A program made the translations under genes and the position numbers. A DNA stretch of 64,000 bases from Catenulispora acidiphila DSM 44928. GTDB taxonomy: Bacteria > Actinomycetota > Actinomycetes > Streptomycetales > Catenulisporaceae. How positions within the stretch are numbered: the stretch's first letter is position 1; each line of letters opens with the position of its first letter. Shown here piece after piece: positions 26,804 through 35,167 of the stretch. Location of the stretch: contig NC_013131.1 in assembly GCF_000024025.1 (NCBI RefSeq), positions 372,001 to 436,000 on the forward strand, written 5' to 3'. The notes beneath the pieces were generated by a model. That model was not told the origin of the DNA. It ran no database searches and was given only the letters and a program-made list of their open reading frames with translations.

Positions 26804-27820
26804 ATGAGCACCGACCAGCGCGTCGAGGAGTTCGACCGCCTCGACCGCCAACTCGCGCAAGCCCTGATGATCGACGGCCGCGCCTCGTTCAGCCGGCTGG
26901 CCGAGGTGCTCGGCGTCACCGACCAGACCGTGACCCGCCGCTACCGCCGCCTGCGAAGCGGCGGCCTGCTAAGGGTGATCGGCCTGCCGCTGGGCAACCG
27001 CGTCGGGCTCTACCAGTCCAACGTCCGCGTCCAGTGCGTCCCCGGCGCGGCCGGTGCGATCGCCGACGCGCTGGCCCGCCGCCGCGACATCGGCTGGGTG
27101 ACGATCAACGCCAGCGGCACCGAAGTGTCCTGCATGACCCGGTCCCCCTCCCGGCGCGAGCGCGACTTGCTGCTGCTCGACAAGCTGCCGCGCACCCGGC
27201 AGGTCACCGGGGTGTCGGTGAAGACGATCATGCACGCCTTCGTCGGCGGTCCCGGCGGCTGGCCGGGTCTGGCCGCCGACCTCGGCGCGGACCAGGCCGC
27301 CGCGCTGCACCGGGACTTCCCCGAGGTCCCGGGCGAGTTCGAGCTCGACGACGCCGACCACGCCCTGCTCGCCGTCCTGGCGCGGGACGGCCGCGCGCCG
27401 TACCCGGAACTGGCCGCCGCCGTCGGCAAGTCCGAGTCGACCGTCCGGCGCCGCGTGGAGCACCTGATGGACAACGGCGTGCTCTACTTCGACGTCGAGG
27501 TCCTGCCGGTCCACCTGGGCTTCCACGTCGAGGCGATGGTGAGCGCGGCGGTGGCGCCCTCGGACCTGGACGCCGTGGGCCGCGCGGTCGGCTCGCACCC
27601 CGAGGTCCCGTTCGCCGCCGCGACCACCGGTCCCACCAACCTGGCCGCCGTCGTGGTCTGCCGGGAGATCCAGGATCTGTACGAGTACGTGACCGGCCGC
27701 ATGGGTGCGATCAAGGAGATCGGGCAGCTGGAAGTGGTGCAGGTGCTGCGCACGGTGAAGCGTGCGGGCCTGCTCACGGACGGCGTGCGGCTGTTCGATC
27801 CGCCGGAGACCGTGTACTGA
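26804..27820 (+). CDS. Lrp/AsnC family regulator with two HTH domains
   Basis: The 338-residue protein has two AsnC-type helix-turn-helix units. The first is at about 8-60 (LDRQLAQALMIDGRASFSRL, TDQTVTRRYRRL) and the second at about 183-235 (LDDADHALLAVLARDGRAPY, SESTVRRRVEHL). Each is followed by a ligand-binding (RAM-like) region. Most Lrp proteins have one unit (about 150 residues); this tandem form is a recognised actinobacterial subclass. It is divergent from the MFS pump with only a 134-bp shared promoter region, so it probably controls the pump in response to a small molecule. Confidence 0.9.
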   Translation: MSTDQRVEEFDRLDRQLAQALMIDGRASFSRLAEVLGVTDQTVTRRYRRLRSGGLLRVIGLPLGNRVGLYQSNVRVQCVPGAAGAIADALARRRDIGWVTINASGTEVSCMTRSPSRRERDLLLLDKLPRTRQVTGVSVKTIMHAFVGGPGGWPGLAADLGADQAAALHRDFPEVPGEFELDDADHALLAVLARDGRAPYPELAAAVGKSESTVRRRVEHLMDNGVLYFDVEVLPVHLGFHVEAMVSAAVAPSDLDAVGRAVGSHPEVPFAAATTGPTNLAAVVVCREIQDLYEYVTGRMGAIKEIGQLEVVQVLRTVKRAGLLTDGVRLFDPPETVY

Positions 27821-27846
27821 CCCGGCGCGGCGCCCCCGTCAGCGCC

Positions 27847-27878
27847 CGACGCCGGACGCCGGACGCCGGACGCCGGAC
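27847..27878. repeat. Short tandem repeat, unit GACGCCG
   Basis: About four and a half head-to-tail copies of the heptamer GACGCCG lie 30 bp after the stop of the AsnC-type gene, between convergent genes. No coding or spacer structure is visible. Confidence 0.75.
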
Positions 27879-27885
27879 AAGCGAA

Positions 27886-27917
27886 ACCGGGCCGCCAGCT
27901 GGTGCTCGCGACCCGGT
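27886..27917 (-). terminator. Possible terminator of the leftward gene
   Basis: Read leftward, ACCGGG (complement of 27912-27917) pairs with CCCGGT (complement of 27886-27891) around an internal CCAGCTGG palindrome, followed by TTCGCTTG. It lies 10 bp after the stop of the gene at 27928-28599. The stem is short, so confidence is modest. Confidence 0.4.
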
Positions 27918-27927
27918 CCGGGATGGT

Positions 27928-28599
27928 TCAGGCGCCCGAACCCTCGCCCTCGGTCCACGCCAGGTCGGCGACCGCCTGGTCGAACCGCGAGATCGCGGCG
28001 TCCACCTTCGCCTCGTCCCCGCCCGGGCCGGCCTGGCCGGTCAGCGCGATGGAGAGCCAGCGGTGGTCCGGGTCCCCGGCCACCGGGACGACGTACTCGA
28101 TGTGCCGAGGCCGCGGCGGCTGGAAGCCGTCCTTGTCCTCCTCGGCGTCCTCCCCGGCCGGCTCGGCGTCCAGGCCGGCGCCGGCGCTGCGGTCGATGCG
28201 CACGGCGGGCATCCCGGCGATCACGCCGGTGCGCGCGGTCGGGTTCGAGGCGGCGACCCGGGCCACCACGTCGGCCGGTTCCGGGACCGCGGCGCTGGGG
28301 ATCTTCACCTCCGAGGCCATCACGGTCAGCGCCGGGACCGGCCCGCCGCCCGGCGTCGGGATGTAGAAGTCGATCCCGCCCTTGGCCCGGCCGGCGACGA
28401 TCTGCGTGGTCAGCCGGCCGCCGATCAGGTCCCGGCCGGCCTCGGCGGCGTCGGCCGGGACCGCGGCGAAGACCGTGTCCAGGAAGGCGTTGACGTCGGC
28501 CTCGGCGTGGTCGTCCAGGCGGATCCGGGTCCACCCCTCACCCAGGTTCAAGCGGTAGTTGATGGGCTTGCTGCCCGCGGTCTCGGCGGCCGTCGACAT
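27928..28599 (-). CDS. Hypothetical protein, soluble
   Basis: This 223-residue soluble protein begins MSTAAETAGSKPINYRLNLGEGWTRI. It has an acidic, Glu/Asp-rich insert (about 147-163) and a C-terminal region that resembles a beta-rich domain (HIEYVVPVAGDPDHRWLSIALTG). No signal or membrane helix is seen. I recognise no named family. Similar stand-alone proteins accompany secretion or wall genes in actinobacteria, but no linkage is provable here. Confidence 0.75.
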   Translation of the reverse strand: MSTAAETAGSKPINYRLNLGEGWTRIRLDDHAEADVNAFLDTVFAAVPADAAEAGRDLIGGRLTTQIVAGRAKGGIDFYIPTPGGGPVPALTVMASEVKIPSAAVPEPADVVARVAASNPTARTGVIAGMPAVRIDRSAGAGLDAEPAGEDAEEDKDGFQPPRPRHIEYVVPVAGDPDHRWLSIALTGQAGPGGDEAKVDAAISRFDQAVADLAWTEGEGSGA

Positions 28600-28793
28600 G
28601 GTGCTGTTCCCCCGCGCTGATGAAGTGTTATGACAGCTTTCGAGTCTACAAAGGCGAACACGTCAGCGGTATCCCGTTCCCTCGCGCGGCCTCGCTGCGG
28701 ATGCGGCCCGCGATCGGGGCTTGCAGGCTCGGACGGGTGGCCGCCGCCCCGGCGGTCCGCACATCCGAGCGAAGCGAAAGGACGGTATCGCCC

Positions 28794-28910
28794 ATGCGAG
28801 TGCTGTCTTCCCCGGTGCTGCCAGTGCTGCCACTGCTGCCGGTGCTGCCCCGCGATCCACGCGACCAGGTGGCCGAACGCCGGTTCCGACATGCCGTGCC
28901 GATCCGGTGA
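28794..28910 (+). CDS. Possible 38-residue Leu/Pro-rich leader ORF
   Basis: ATG at 28794 is preceded by AAAGGACGG about ten bases upstream. It opens a 38-codon frame with the repeated PVLP motif (SSPVLPVLPLLPVLPRDPRD) and ends in TGA at 28908-28910. The stop overlaps the GTG start of the next gene (28907) as GTGA, an arrangement typical of translational coupling. The Leu/Pro repeat is built on a CTGCC DNA repeat, so it may be accidental. If translated, the proline runs could stall ribosomes and tune the downstream gene. Confidence 0.35.
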   Translation: MRVLSSPVLPVLPLLPVLPRDPRDQVAERRFRHAVPIR

Positions 28911-29581
28911 GCGGCAAACGCGGGCCGAGGCTGCTCCGGGTGGGTGCGGCCACGGCACTGACGCTTCTCGGACCCGCGGCCGCCTCGGCCGCGGCGGACA
29001 CCACCCCCGCGCCGCCCGCCGGCGTCACCGTCGACGTCCTCGGCGGCAGCACCCCCGCGGACGAGCACGCGGCGATCGACTACACGATCGAGCTGCGCGA
29101 CGCCGGAACCGTGCCCTACCGGCACGTCGCCGTCACGGCGATGCTCCCGCCCGGGTTCCACATCCTGCGCGCCAGCCCGGCCCTCGCCGCCTCCGCGGGG
29201 CCAGGCTCGATGCCCACCTGGACCGCGGACCTCCTCCCCGGCCGGACCGTGGACATCCACGCCGAGATCACCGCCGGGACGGTCCAGGACCTGGCCGAGG
29301 CGGCCGAGCCGCTGACCGGGCCCAGCGACGTGCTGGACGGCTCGGGACCCGGCTCCGGCTCCAGCTCCGGCGCGATGGCCTGGTACTCCCTGTCGGCCTG
29401 CGCCCAGAGCGGACCGAGCGGTGTACCGGTCTGCGGTCTGTCCCGCCAGCTGCTGGTGAAGACGGACGACGACACCCGCCGCGGGATCGAGGCGATGGTC
29501 CTCATCCTCGGCGTGCCGCTGCTGGTCGGCGGGCTCGGTGTCTACGCCTGGCGAGCCCGACGGGAGCCCGACATGGACTGA
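28907..29581 (+). CDS. Membrane-anchored surface protein, unknown
   Basis: The GTG at 28907 gives a 224-residue protein with a signal peptide (VSGKRGPRLLRVGAATALTL, ending about ASAAA) and an extracellular beta-sandwich-like region (IDYTIELRDAGTVPY, VAVTAMLPPGFHILRASPA) similar in style to DUF11-type repeat domains. A Gly/Ser-rich part with two cysteines follows, and then a C-terminal membrane helix (about 190-213) with a basic tail. It is probably attached to the outer membrane face. A strong hairpin terminator follows at 29598. Confidence 0.7.
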   Translation: MSGKRGPRLLRVGAATALTLLGPAAASAAADTTPAPPAGVTVDVLGGSTPADEHAAIDYTIELRDAGTVPYRHVAVTAMLPPGFHILRASPALAASAGPGSMPTWTADLLPGRTVDIHAEITAGTVQDLAEAAEPLTGPSDVLDGSGPGSGSSSGAMAWYSLSACAQSGPSGVPVCGLSRQLLVKTDDDTRRGIEAMVLILGVPLLVGGLGVYAWRARREPDMD

Positions 29582-29597
29582 TGGAGCAGCCGCCACA

Positions 29598-29648
29598 CAC
29601 CGAGGCCGCCGGGCGGATTGCCCGGCGGCCTCGGTGGACTGTTGTTCT
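29598..29648 (+). terminator. Strong terminator hairpin
   Basis: A perfect 17-bp stem (29598-29614 with 29620-29636), loop GGATT, is followed by GACTGTTGTTCT. It ends the surface-protein unit and lies in the gap before the leftward gene's 3' end, so it may act both ways. Confidence 0.85.
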
Positions 29649-29671
29649 GGCGGGCGTCCACGCCCCGCGCC

Positions 29672-30214
29672 TTAGCGCACGACCTGCGTCCGCTGCGCCG
29701 ACGCCCCGGTCGCGACGTGCCCGGTGACCGCGGTCCGCCGCTTGGCGGCCAGCGTCCCGGTCCGCCCCAGCAGCATCGCGATGGCCATCACGACCAGCGC
29801 GTCCGTCAGCGCGTCCACGCTGATCTGGTGCTGCGTCATCCAGCGCCCGAGCTGCTCGGTGAACCAGTGGTTCGAGCCGTACACGAACAGCAGCCGCGCC
29901 CCGATGACGGCCGTCCACAGCGCCGCGTAGCCGACCCCGGCGTGGGTGTAGATGACGCCGTCCGACGGGTTCCGCCGCACCTTCAGCAGCGCCGCGGCGC
30001 CCAGGCCCAGCAGCAGCCCCAGGGCCGCCGCGGCCAGTTCCAGCACCAGCCCGCTCCCGGAGGTGGCCGGGTGCTTCACGTACATCGGCACGATCACCGC
30101 CGCCACGATCGCCGGCCGCAGCAGACGCGCCATGCCCACCTTGCGCCGTCCCAGGTCGGTCCCGAGGACCGAGGCCAGAACCACGATGTTCACAATCCAC
30201 ACGCTGGCGTCCAC
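29672..30214 (-). CDS. Polytopic membrane protein, unknown
   Basis: The GTG at 30214, with GAGGGGA upstream, starts a 180-residue protein (VDASVWIVNIVVLASVLGTD). It has about four or five hydrophobic segments, a central loop with KVRRNPSDGVIYTHAGVGYAA and a basic C-terminus. No family is recognised with certainty; DUF1453-like and CcdC-like membrane proteins have this size and layout. An upstream extension to 30577 would be Arg/His-rich non-coding DNA and is rejected. Confidence 0.7.
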   Translation of the reverse strand: MDASVWIVNIVVLASVLGTDLGRRKVGMARLLRPAIVAAVIVPMYVKHPATSGSGLVLELAAAALGLLLGLGAAALLKVRRNPSDGVIYTHAGVGYAALWTAVIGARLLFVYGSNHWFTEQLGRWMTQHQISVDALTDALVVMAIAMLLGRTGTLAAKRRTAVTGHVATGASAQRTQVVR

Positions 30215-30296
30215 GATCTTTTCCCCTCTTGGCCCTGCCCGGTCTTGCTGACATCTCGAGATTCGCAGCGAGCCGGTTGGAGCCGCTTCCATCCGG

Positions 30297-30349
30297 GGGT
30301 GGAAGGCGGGTGGAACGTGGGTGGGTGGAACGTGGATGAGTGGAACAGG
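30297..30349. repeat. Direct repeats of GGGTGGAACGTGG
   Basis: GGGTGGAACGTGG occurs exactly at 30308-30320 and 30323-30335, flanked by degenerate copies (GGGTGGAAGGC, GAGTGGAACAGG), giving a period of about 11-15 bp. The array lies in the divergent region between the membrane-protein gene and nsrR. It could be a regulator-binding array or simple slippage. Confidence 0.6.
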
Positions 30350-30412
30350 AGCGCGTTCCTCAAAGTCGTACCGGGAATACCAAATATGCAGGCCGCGACG
30401 TAGGCTCGCCCC

Positions 30413-30868
30413 ATGCACCTGATGAAGTCCACGGATCTGGCCCTGCGCCTGCTGATGAGGCTCGCCGTGGTCCCGCCCGACACCCACCCGGACGAGCTGC
30501 CGACCACCCGCGGCGTCGCCGAGGCGATGGGCGCCGCCAGCACGCACATGGCGAAGGTGGTCGGGAAGCTGCAACACCTGGGCCTGGTGCAGGCGCGCCG
30601 GGGACGCGGCGGCGGACTGGTGCTCACCCCGGCCGGACGCGTCGCCTCGGTCGGGGCGGTGGTGCGCACCTTCGAGGGCTCGGGCGACCTCGCCGCCTGC
30701 GTCGACGGCGAGGATCCGTGCCCGCTCAACGCCGCCTGCCGGCTTCGCAGTGCCCTGCGTGCCGCCCAGGAAGCCTTCTACGCCTCGCTCGACCAGCTCA
30801 CGGTCGAGGATGTGACCGCCGCGCCGACCGGTCCGCTGTTGCTGTCGATCGCGATGGGGCGGCCGTGA
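30413..30868 (+). CDS. nsrR: NsrR-type nitric-oxide-sensing repressor
   Basis: This 151-residue Rrf2 protein has its HTH at about 32-70. Cysteines at 96, 103 and 109 (ACVDGEDPCPLNAAC) match the C-x5/6-C-x5-C cluster motif of NsrR, which holds an NO-reactive Fe-S cluster. Spacing of six rather than five between the first two cysteines is a small variation. It is convergent with hmp, only 22 bp apart, the classical NsrR target. A good 11-1-11 NsrR-like site stands before hmp (32159-32181). NO would destroy the cluster and derepress hmp. Confidence 0.9.
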   Translation: MHLMKSTDLALRLLMRLAVVPPDTHPDELPTTRGVAEAMGAASTHMAKVVGKLQHLGLVQARRGRGGGLVLTPAGRVASVGAVVRTFEGSGDLAACVDGEDPCPLNAACRLRSALRAAQEAFYASLDQLTVEDVTAAPTGPLLLSIAMGRP

Positions 30869-30890
30869 CGCTGATCAGGGCACTGCTTGT

Positions 30891-32087
30891 CTAGGCGGCC
30901 AGCCACAGGTCGGGTCCGAAGACCTCGTAGTGGATGTCGGCGGCGGGCACGCCCTTGGCGAGCAGCTGTTCCCGCATGGCGCGCATAAACGGCAACGGCC
31001 CGCACAGGAACGCGGCGGTCCCGGCCGGGATCTCCACGTCGCTCAGATCCGCCAGACCCACGCGCCCCGACTCCCCGGCGTCGTTCTCGTACCAGTAGTA
31101 TGTCCGGCCGCTGATCAGCTTCGCGGCCAGTATGTTCTGGTCGGAGCGCAGCGCGTGCGCCTCCGGACTGCGGTCGGCGTGCACGACCAGCACCGGCGCC
31201 GCGTGCTCGCGGTTCACCAGCTCGGCCAGGATCGAGATCATCGGTGTCACGCCGATTCCCGCCGAGGCCAACAGCAACGGCTGCTCCGATGCCCCGGCGT
31301 CCACCACCAAGTCGCCGAACGGCGCGGAGATCCGCAGCACGTGCCCCGGCTGCACGGTGTCGTGCAAGTGGTTCGAGACCTCGCCGGCCGGATCGGCGTC
31401 CGTCCCGCGCTCGCGCTTCACGCCGATCTGCCGGACCGCCGCGTCCGGCGCCGACGTCAGGCTGTACTGCCGGATCTGCCGCGCCCCGTCCGGCAGCTCG
31501 ACCTGCACCGACACGTACTGCCCGGCCTGGAACGGCTGCGGGGTCCCGCCGCCGACCGGCCGCAGCAGGAACGAGGCCACGTCGGCGGTCTCCTCGCGCC
31601 GCCCCACGACCTCCCAGTCCCGCCAGGTGCCGCCCACCAGGTAGCCGCGCTCGGTGGACAGCCGGCCCTCGATCGCGATCAGCGCGTGGGCCATCAGCCA
31701 GTAGACCTCGTCCCAGGCCGCGGCGACGTCCGGGGTGACGGCGTCCCCGAGCACCTCGGCGATCGCCGCGAACAGGTGCTGGTGCACGACCTTGTACTGC
31801 GCCGGGCTGACGCCGAGCGAGGCGTGCTTGTGCGCGATGCGCGAGAGCAGCGCGTCCGGCCGCGTGCCGGGCTGCTCCACCAGCTGCGTCGCGAACGCCG
31901 CTATGGAGCCGGCCAGCGCCAGCCGCTGCGTGCCCGCGGCCTGGTTCCCCCGGTTGAACAGGTCGCGCAACAGCTCCGGATGGGCTTGGAAAAGCCGGGC
32001 GTAGAAGCGCTCGGTGATGTCGCCGATCGCGGCGCCGACGACGGGAAGGGTGGCGCGGACGGTCGCGGCCGACTGCTCGGAAAGCAC
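30891..32087 (-). CDS. hmp: Flavohaemoprotein, nitric oxide dioxygenase
   Basis: This 398-residue flavohaemoglobin has an N-terminal globin domain (1-140) with the B10 tyrosine in RFYARLF and proximal histidine in YKVVHQHLF. An FAD domain (RQYSLTSAP) and an NAD(P)H domain (ASAGIGVTPMISIL, FLCGPLPFM) follow. It converts NO and O2 to nitrate in the cytoplasm, protecting against nitrosative stress. It is convergent with nsrR and has an NsrR-like operator 72-94 bp upstream of the start. Confidence 0.97.
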   Translation of the reverse strand: MLSEQSAATVRATLPVVGAAIGDITERFYARLFQAHPELLRDLFNRGNQAAGTQRLALAGSIAAFATQLVEQPGTRPDALLSRIAHKHASLGVSPAQYKVVHQHLFAAIAEVLGDAVTPDVAAAWDEVYWLMAHALIAIEGRLSTERGYLVGGTWRDWEVVGRREETADVASFLLRPVGGGTPQPFQAGQYVSVQVELPDGARQIRQYSLTSAPDAAVRQIGVKRERGTDADPAGEVSNHLHDTVQPGHVLRISAPFGDLVVDAGASEQPLLLASAGIGVTPMISILAELVNREHAAPVLVVHADRSPEAHALRSDQNILAAKLISGRTYYWYENDAGESGRVGLADLSDVEIPAGTAAFLCGPLPFMRAMREQLLAKGVPAADIHYEVFGPDLWLAA

Positions 32088-32158
32088 GGTGACTCCTCAC
32101 GTGGTGCAGACGTGCCGGACGCCCCGCCGGTCGGCGGAACGTCCAGCGCGCTCACGTT

Positions 32159-32181
32159 AACACGCATTGGAGATACCACTT
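32159..32181. promoter_or_regulatory. NsrR-like operator upstream of hmp
   Basis: AACACGCATTG, one base, then AGATACCACTT (reverse complement AAGTGGTATCT) form an 11-1-11 arrangement. Both half-sites resemble the NsrR half-site AAGATGCATTT described in enterobacteria and similar in Streptomyces. Location upstream of hmp beside an nsrR gene strengthens the call. Confidence 0.6.
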
Positions 32182-32218
32182 TTAAGGGGGAGGGCTCACT
32201 CCCGCCGAGGGGTGCGCC

Positions 32219-32491
32219 TCACTCCCGCTCGAGCTGGTCGGCGCTCAGCCCCACCAGCTCCAGCGCCACCCGGTAGTCGTCGAACCCGGCGCCGTTGGCC
32301 AGACCCAGGCTGATCGCCGTCCCGATGGCGTCGGCGAACCCCGCGACCGTCGACCCGTGCCCGCCGGCCATGAGCAGCACCTGCGGCGGCCGGTCGTCGG
32401 GACGCACCACGGTCACCCGCCCGGCATACCCGCCGACCCGGACGCTGACCGTCTCCGACGAACGCTGACGCGGCAGCCTGACCTGGGCCAT
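32219..32491 (-). CDS. Stand-alone TSCPD-like small protein
   Basis: This 90-residue protein contains GGHGSTVAGFADAIGTAISLGLANG, which resembles the glycine-rich helix of the TSCPD domain. That domain is normally found at the C-terminus of B12-dependent ribonucleotide reductases (a short KxGS-x-AFA-xA-xSLGLQ block). Here it stands alone and the Cys-containing TSCPD signature itself is missing. It may be an NrdR/NrdJ-associated accessory or a degraded remnant. No reductase gene lies nearby. The region 32492-32690 shows no gene. Confidence 0.5.
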   Translation of the reverse strand: MAQVRLPRQRSSETVSVRVGGYAGRVTVVRPDDRPPQVLLMAGGHGSTVAGFADAIGTAISLGLANGAGFDDYRVALELVGLSADQLERE

Positions 32492-32690
32492 GACGCGGCT
32501 CCTGGGGGTTCGGGCGCCGGGGGCGAGCCCTGGCGCGGACCGGTGGAAGAGGGAAGGCTATCGCTCCGCGAGGCTGATTCCGTGGCGTCCAGGTCGAACT
32601 GGCGTGTCGGGGATCAGAGGGCTGCGAAGGCACTGCGGATCGCCCGTGGACGCCGCTTCAAAACTGTCTCAGAGGCCTGCCGTCGACCAC

Positions 32691-33515
32691 TCAAAGCAGC
32701 AGCTCAGCGGGCACTTCGAACACCGGGTCTCGATACAGCTCGCTCAGCGCGCGATCGTCGTCGCTCGCGCAGGCCGCCGCCAATTCGTCGAGCAATGCGT
32801 CGTAGTCCTCGCCGGTGAGACCGGCGTAGGCGTCGGTCATGCGTCCCCACTCGTCCCACGGCAGGGTCTCGACCTTGTTCATCGCCGCGAGGTCCCTCAC
32901 CGCGTTGCCCTTGATCTCCGCCGGGCCGAAGTTCTCCGTGCCGTGGACGCCGAACGTCGCGCCGTCCACCTCGCCGCGCCGGTACGCCGCCCATGCCTCA
33001 GCGCCGGTGAGGAAATCGCCGGGCGACAGGTCGTCGGCGTTCGGCAGCACACTGCCGCCGAGGGTCTCGGGGTCCAGGCGGATCCAGTGTGCGGCGTCGT
33101 CGAGCCGGTACTCGATGACCCAATGGTCGAGCGCCTGGCCGGGCTGGAAGTACGTCGCGAACCCGCAGCGCGCCCGCGCCGCGTATCCCGCGTTCCGCAG
33201 CAGCGCGCAGGCGAGCACGGCGAAGTGCCGGCACGTCCCCACCACCCGCTTGCCGGCCTCGCGCGGCTCGCTCAGCGGCGCGGCGTCCACGGCCAGCAGC
33301 CGCTCGACGAGCACGGCCGCCGGCCGGATCTGGTTCTCCGCAAGCCTTTCGGCGGCGATCCCCGCGGCTTCGGCCTCGTGCGGCTGGATCACCAGCCGGG
33401 AGACCGGCCGAATAAGATCGACCGGATCCGTTGCGACGCCCCGCAGTGCGGCGGGTTCGACGCCGCGCACATCGGTGAACAGTCCCGGGGAGCGGTAATC
33501 GATAAGGGGCGCCAT
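32691..33515 (-). CDS. Transglutaminase-like superfamily protein
   Basis: Start MAPLIDYRS at 33515 lies 10 bp after the hydrolase stop. The 274-residue protein has a transglutaminase-like Cys-His-Asp arrangement: GTCRHFAVLACALLR (Cys about 95), DHWVIEY (His about 130) and RLDPE (Asp about 143). Such cytosolic members act as peptidases or amidases. The C-terminal third (FGVHGTENFGPAEIKGNAV and DEWGRM) is found in actinobacterial homologues annotated as transglutaminase domain proteins. The operon partner is an alpha/beta hydrolase; a shared substrate is unknown. Confidence 0.85.
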   Translation of the reverse strand: MAPLIDYRSPGLFTDVRGVEPAALRGVATDPVDLIRPVSRLVIQPHEAEAAGIAAERLAENQIRPAAVLVERLLAVDAAPLSEPREAGKRVVGTCRHFAVLACALLRNAGYAARARCGFATYFQPGQALDHWVIEYRLDDAAHWIRLDPETLGGSVLPNADDLSPGDFLTGAEAWAAYRRGEVDGATFGVHGTENFGPAEIKGNAVRDLAAMNKVETLPWDEWGRMTDAYAGLTGEDYDALLDELAAACASDDDRALSELYRDPVFEVPAELLL

Positions 33516-33525
33516 GGAGCCGAGC

Positions 33526-34497
33526 CTAGAGAGCGGCACCCACAGGCATCGGTCGCGCTCCATCGCGGTCCCGGTCGCGTTCCAGGAAGTCCACCAACGC
33601 GGCGGTCACCTCATCCGGCCGCTCTTGCTGGACCCAGTGCCCCGCGTCCAGGCGTACGACGCTCCGCAGATCCGGCACGGAGCGCGGCAGATCGTCGATC
33701 AGCTCCGACGCATAACGTCCGAAGGCGTCGCGCGTTCCATAGAGGAACAGCGCGGGCACTTGGATCTTCGCGCCCTGCCATGCGGCGGTCAGCTCATGGT
33801 TGCGGTCGATGTTCCGGTACCAGTTGAGCGCGCCGGTGAAGCCGCTGCGCTCGAAGGCGGCGACGTGGGCGTCCAGATCGGCGGCGGTCAGCCAGTCCGG
33901 AATCCCCTTGTCCGGCAAGCAGTCCAGCCACCCGCCGCCTTCGGGCAGCACCGGATTCCACGGCTCCGACCCCGAACTCAGAACACTGCGGAACGTCGCC
34001 GCGACATCGCGAGCCAGCTCCCGGTCCGCGGGCCCGACCTCTTGGAAGTACTGCATGTAGTAGAGATCGCCGAACCGCTCGCGCATCGCTGTCAGAAGGC
34101 TGATATCGGCGCGCGGTACGTACGGCACACTCAACCCGACCACGCCCCGCACCCGATCGGGCCGCAGCAAAGCGGTGTGCCAGGCGAGCACCGACCCCCA
34201 GTCGTGCCCGACCACCGTCGCCCGCTCGATCCCGAACGCGTCGAGCAGCCCGACCACGTCCGCGACCAAGTGCAGCATCGAATACTGCTCGACGTCTTCC
34301 GGGCACCCGGTCTCGCCGTATCCGCGCAGATCCGGTGCGAGCACGCGGTATCCGGCGGCGGCGAGGTCGCGCACCTGATGCCGCCAGGAGTAGGAGTAGT
34401 TCAAGAACCCGTGCAGCAGCACGACGACGTCCGGTCCCGAACCGGCCTCGACGACGTTCATCCGAAGCCCGCCGACCATCACTGACCGCTTGTTCAC
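33526..34497 (-). CDS. Alpha/beta hydrolase, epoxide-hydrolase type
   Basis: This 323-residue protein has the alpha/beta hydrolase HGF oxyanion motif (VVLLHGFLNYSYSWRHQ), the nucleophile elbow GHDWGS (Asp about residue 99, as in epoxide hydrolases and haloalkane dehalogenases), a cap domain (YYMQYFQEVGPADREL) and the catalytic His near DAGHWVQQERP. An Asp nucleophile with the cap tyrosines favours epoxide hydrolase. It is first of a two-gene leftward unit with the transglutaminase-like gene. Confidence 0.88.
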   Translation of the reverse strand: MNKRSVMVGGLRMNVVEAGSGPDVVVLLHGFLNYSYSWRHQVRDLAAAGYRVLAPDLRGYGETGCPEDVEQYSMLHLVADVVGLLDAFGIERATVVGHDWGSVLAWHTALLRPDRVRGVVGLSVPYVPRADISLLTAMRERFGDLYYMQYFQEVGPADRELARDVAATFRSVLSSGSEPWNPVLPEGGGWLDCLPDKGIPDWLTAADLDAHVAAFERSGFTGALNWYRNIDRNHELTAAWQGAKIQVPALFLYGTRDAFGRYASELIDDLPRSVPDLRSVVRLDAGHWVQQERPDEVTAALVDFLERDRDRDGARPMPVGAAL

Positions 34498-35167
34498 CGG
34501 GCCAGTTTCGCCGACCGGGACGGCGCCCGGGCCGCAATCGGGGAAGTTGTGACCCGTGAGGAAGATGAGATCTCGTCATCTCTTCGCGCCCGCCTCGATC
34601 TTTCCCTGTGGTCCAGACCAATTCGGCCCGGGTGGAGAATCAGCGGTCTGTATAAAGACGCCCCAAAGGTTTGCCTTGTGCCCCAGCCGGTTTTCCGAAG
34701 TCTTTACGCCCTGAACCTGTCCGAACCCGGCGAACCCCGCCAGGCTGAAGCGGTTGCGTAACCGATCGCGGGTTCGCGCGTTGGTAAGGGCGTGGGTGGG
34801 AACTTGTGTGCGGAGCAAGGGCTGGGGGGTGTGCTGAGGACTCGCACGCCGGACCGCGGGCCCTTCGGGCTCCGCTGTGCCGGTGGTGCTCGGGCGCCGG
34901 CGGACGGCCGCGGGACCAGGGGCGTCCACCCTCGCGTCCGGTACCTGCGCGCCTGGCGTGAAACCCTTATCCACGGCCTCAGATATGGCCTCGCGCGGGG
35001 CTCCTGATGTAATGGGTTCAGCGTCGATCATGGCACATCTTTGTCAGGTTTCTGATATGTTCTTCGAATTCGAGCCGGTATCCACTTCGTAATCGACTCC
35101 GAACGTAGGGTTGGCATATGGCTTCCGTATCTGCTCGCAGCCGCAGCCGCGCCGGCGGTGACGTCCG
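34498..35167. other. Long intergenic region before the conservon
   Basis: About 670 bp separate the hydrolase start from cvnA. No convincing gene is seen: the only long frame (leftward, 34576-35031) has a low-complexity, Arg/Pro-rich translation and no ribosome-binding site. The DNA is less GC-rich near 35040-35130, where the divergent and conservon promoters are expected, but no clear -35/-10 pair can be singled out. Confidence 0.6.

Noticed and set aside
30215-30577. N-terminal extension of the membrane protein at 29672
   Set aside because: Overlaps the repeat and nsrR; its translation is His/Arg/Gln-rich and the GTG at 30214 has a good SD.
34576-35031. Leftward 151-codon frame before the conservon
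   Set aside because: Arg/Pro-rich low-complexity translation, no ribosome-binding site, no recognisable motif.
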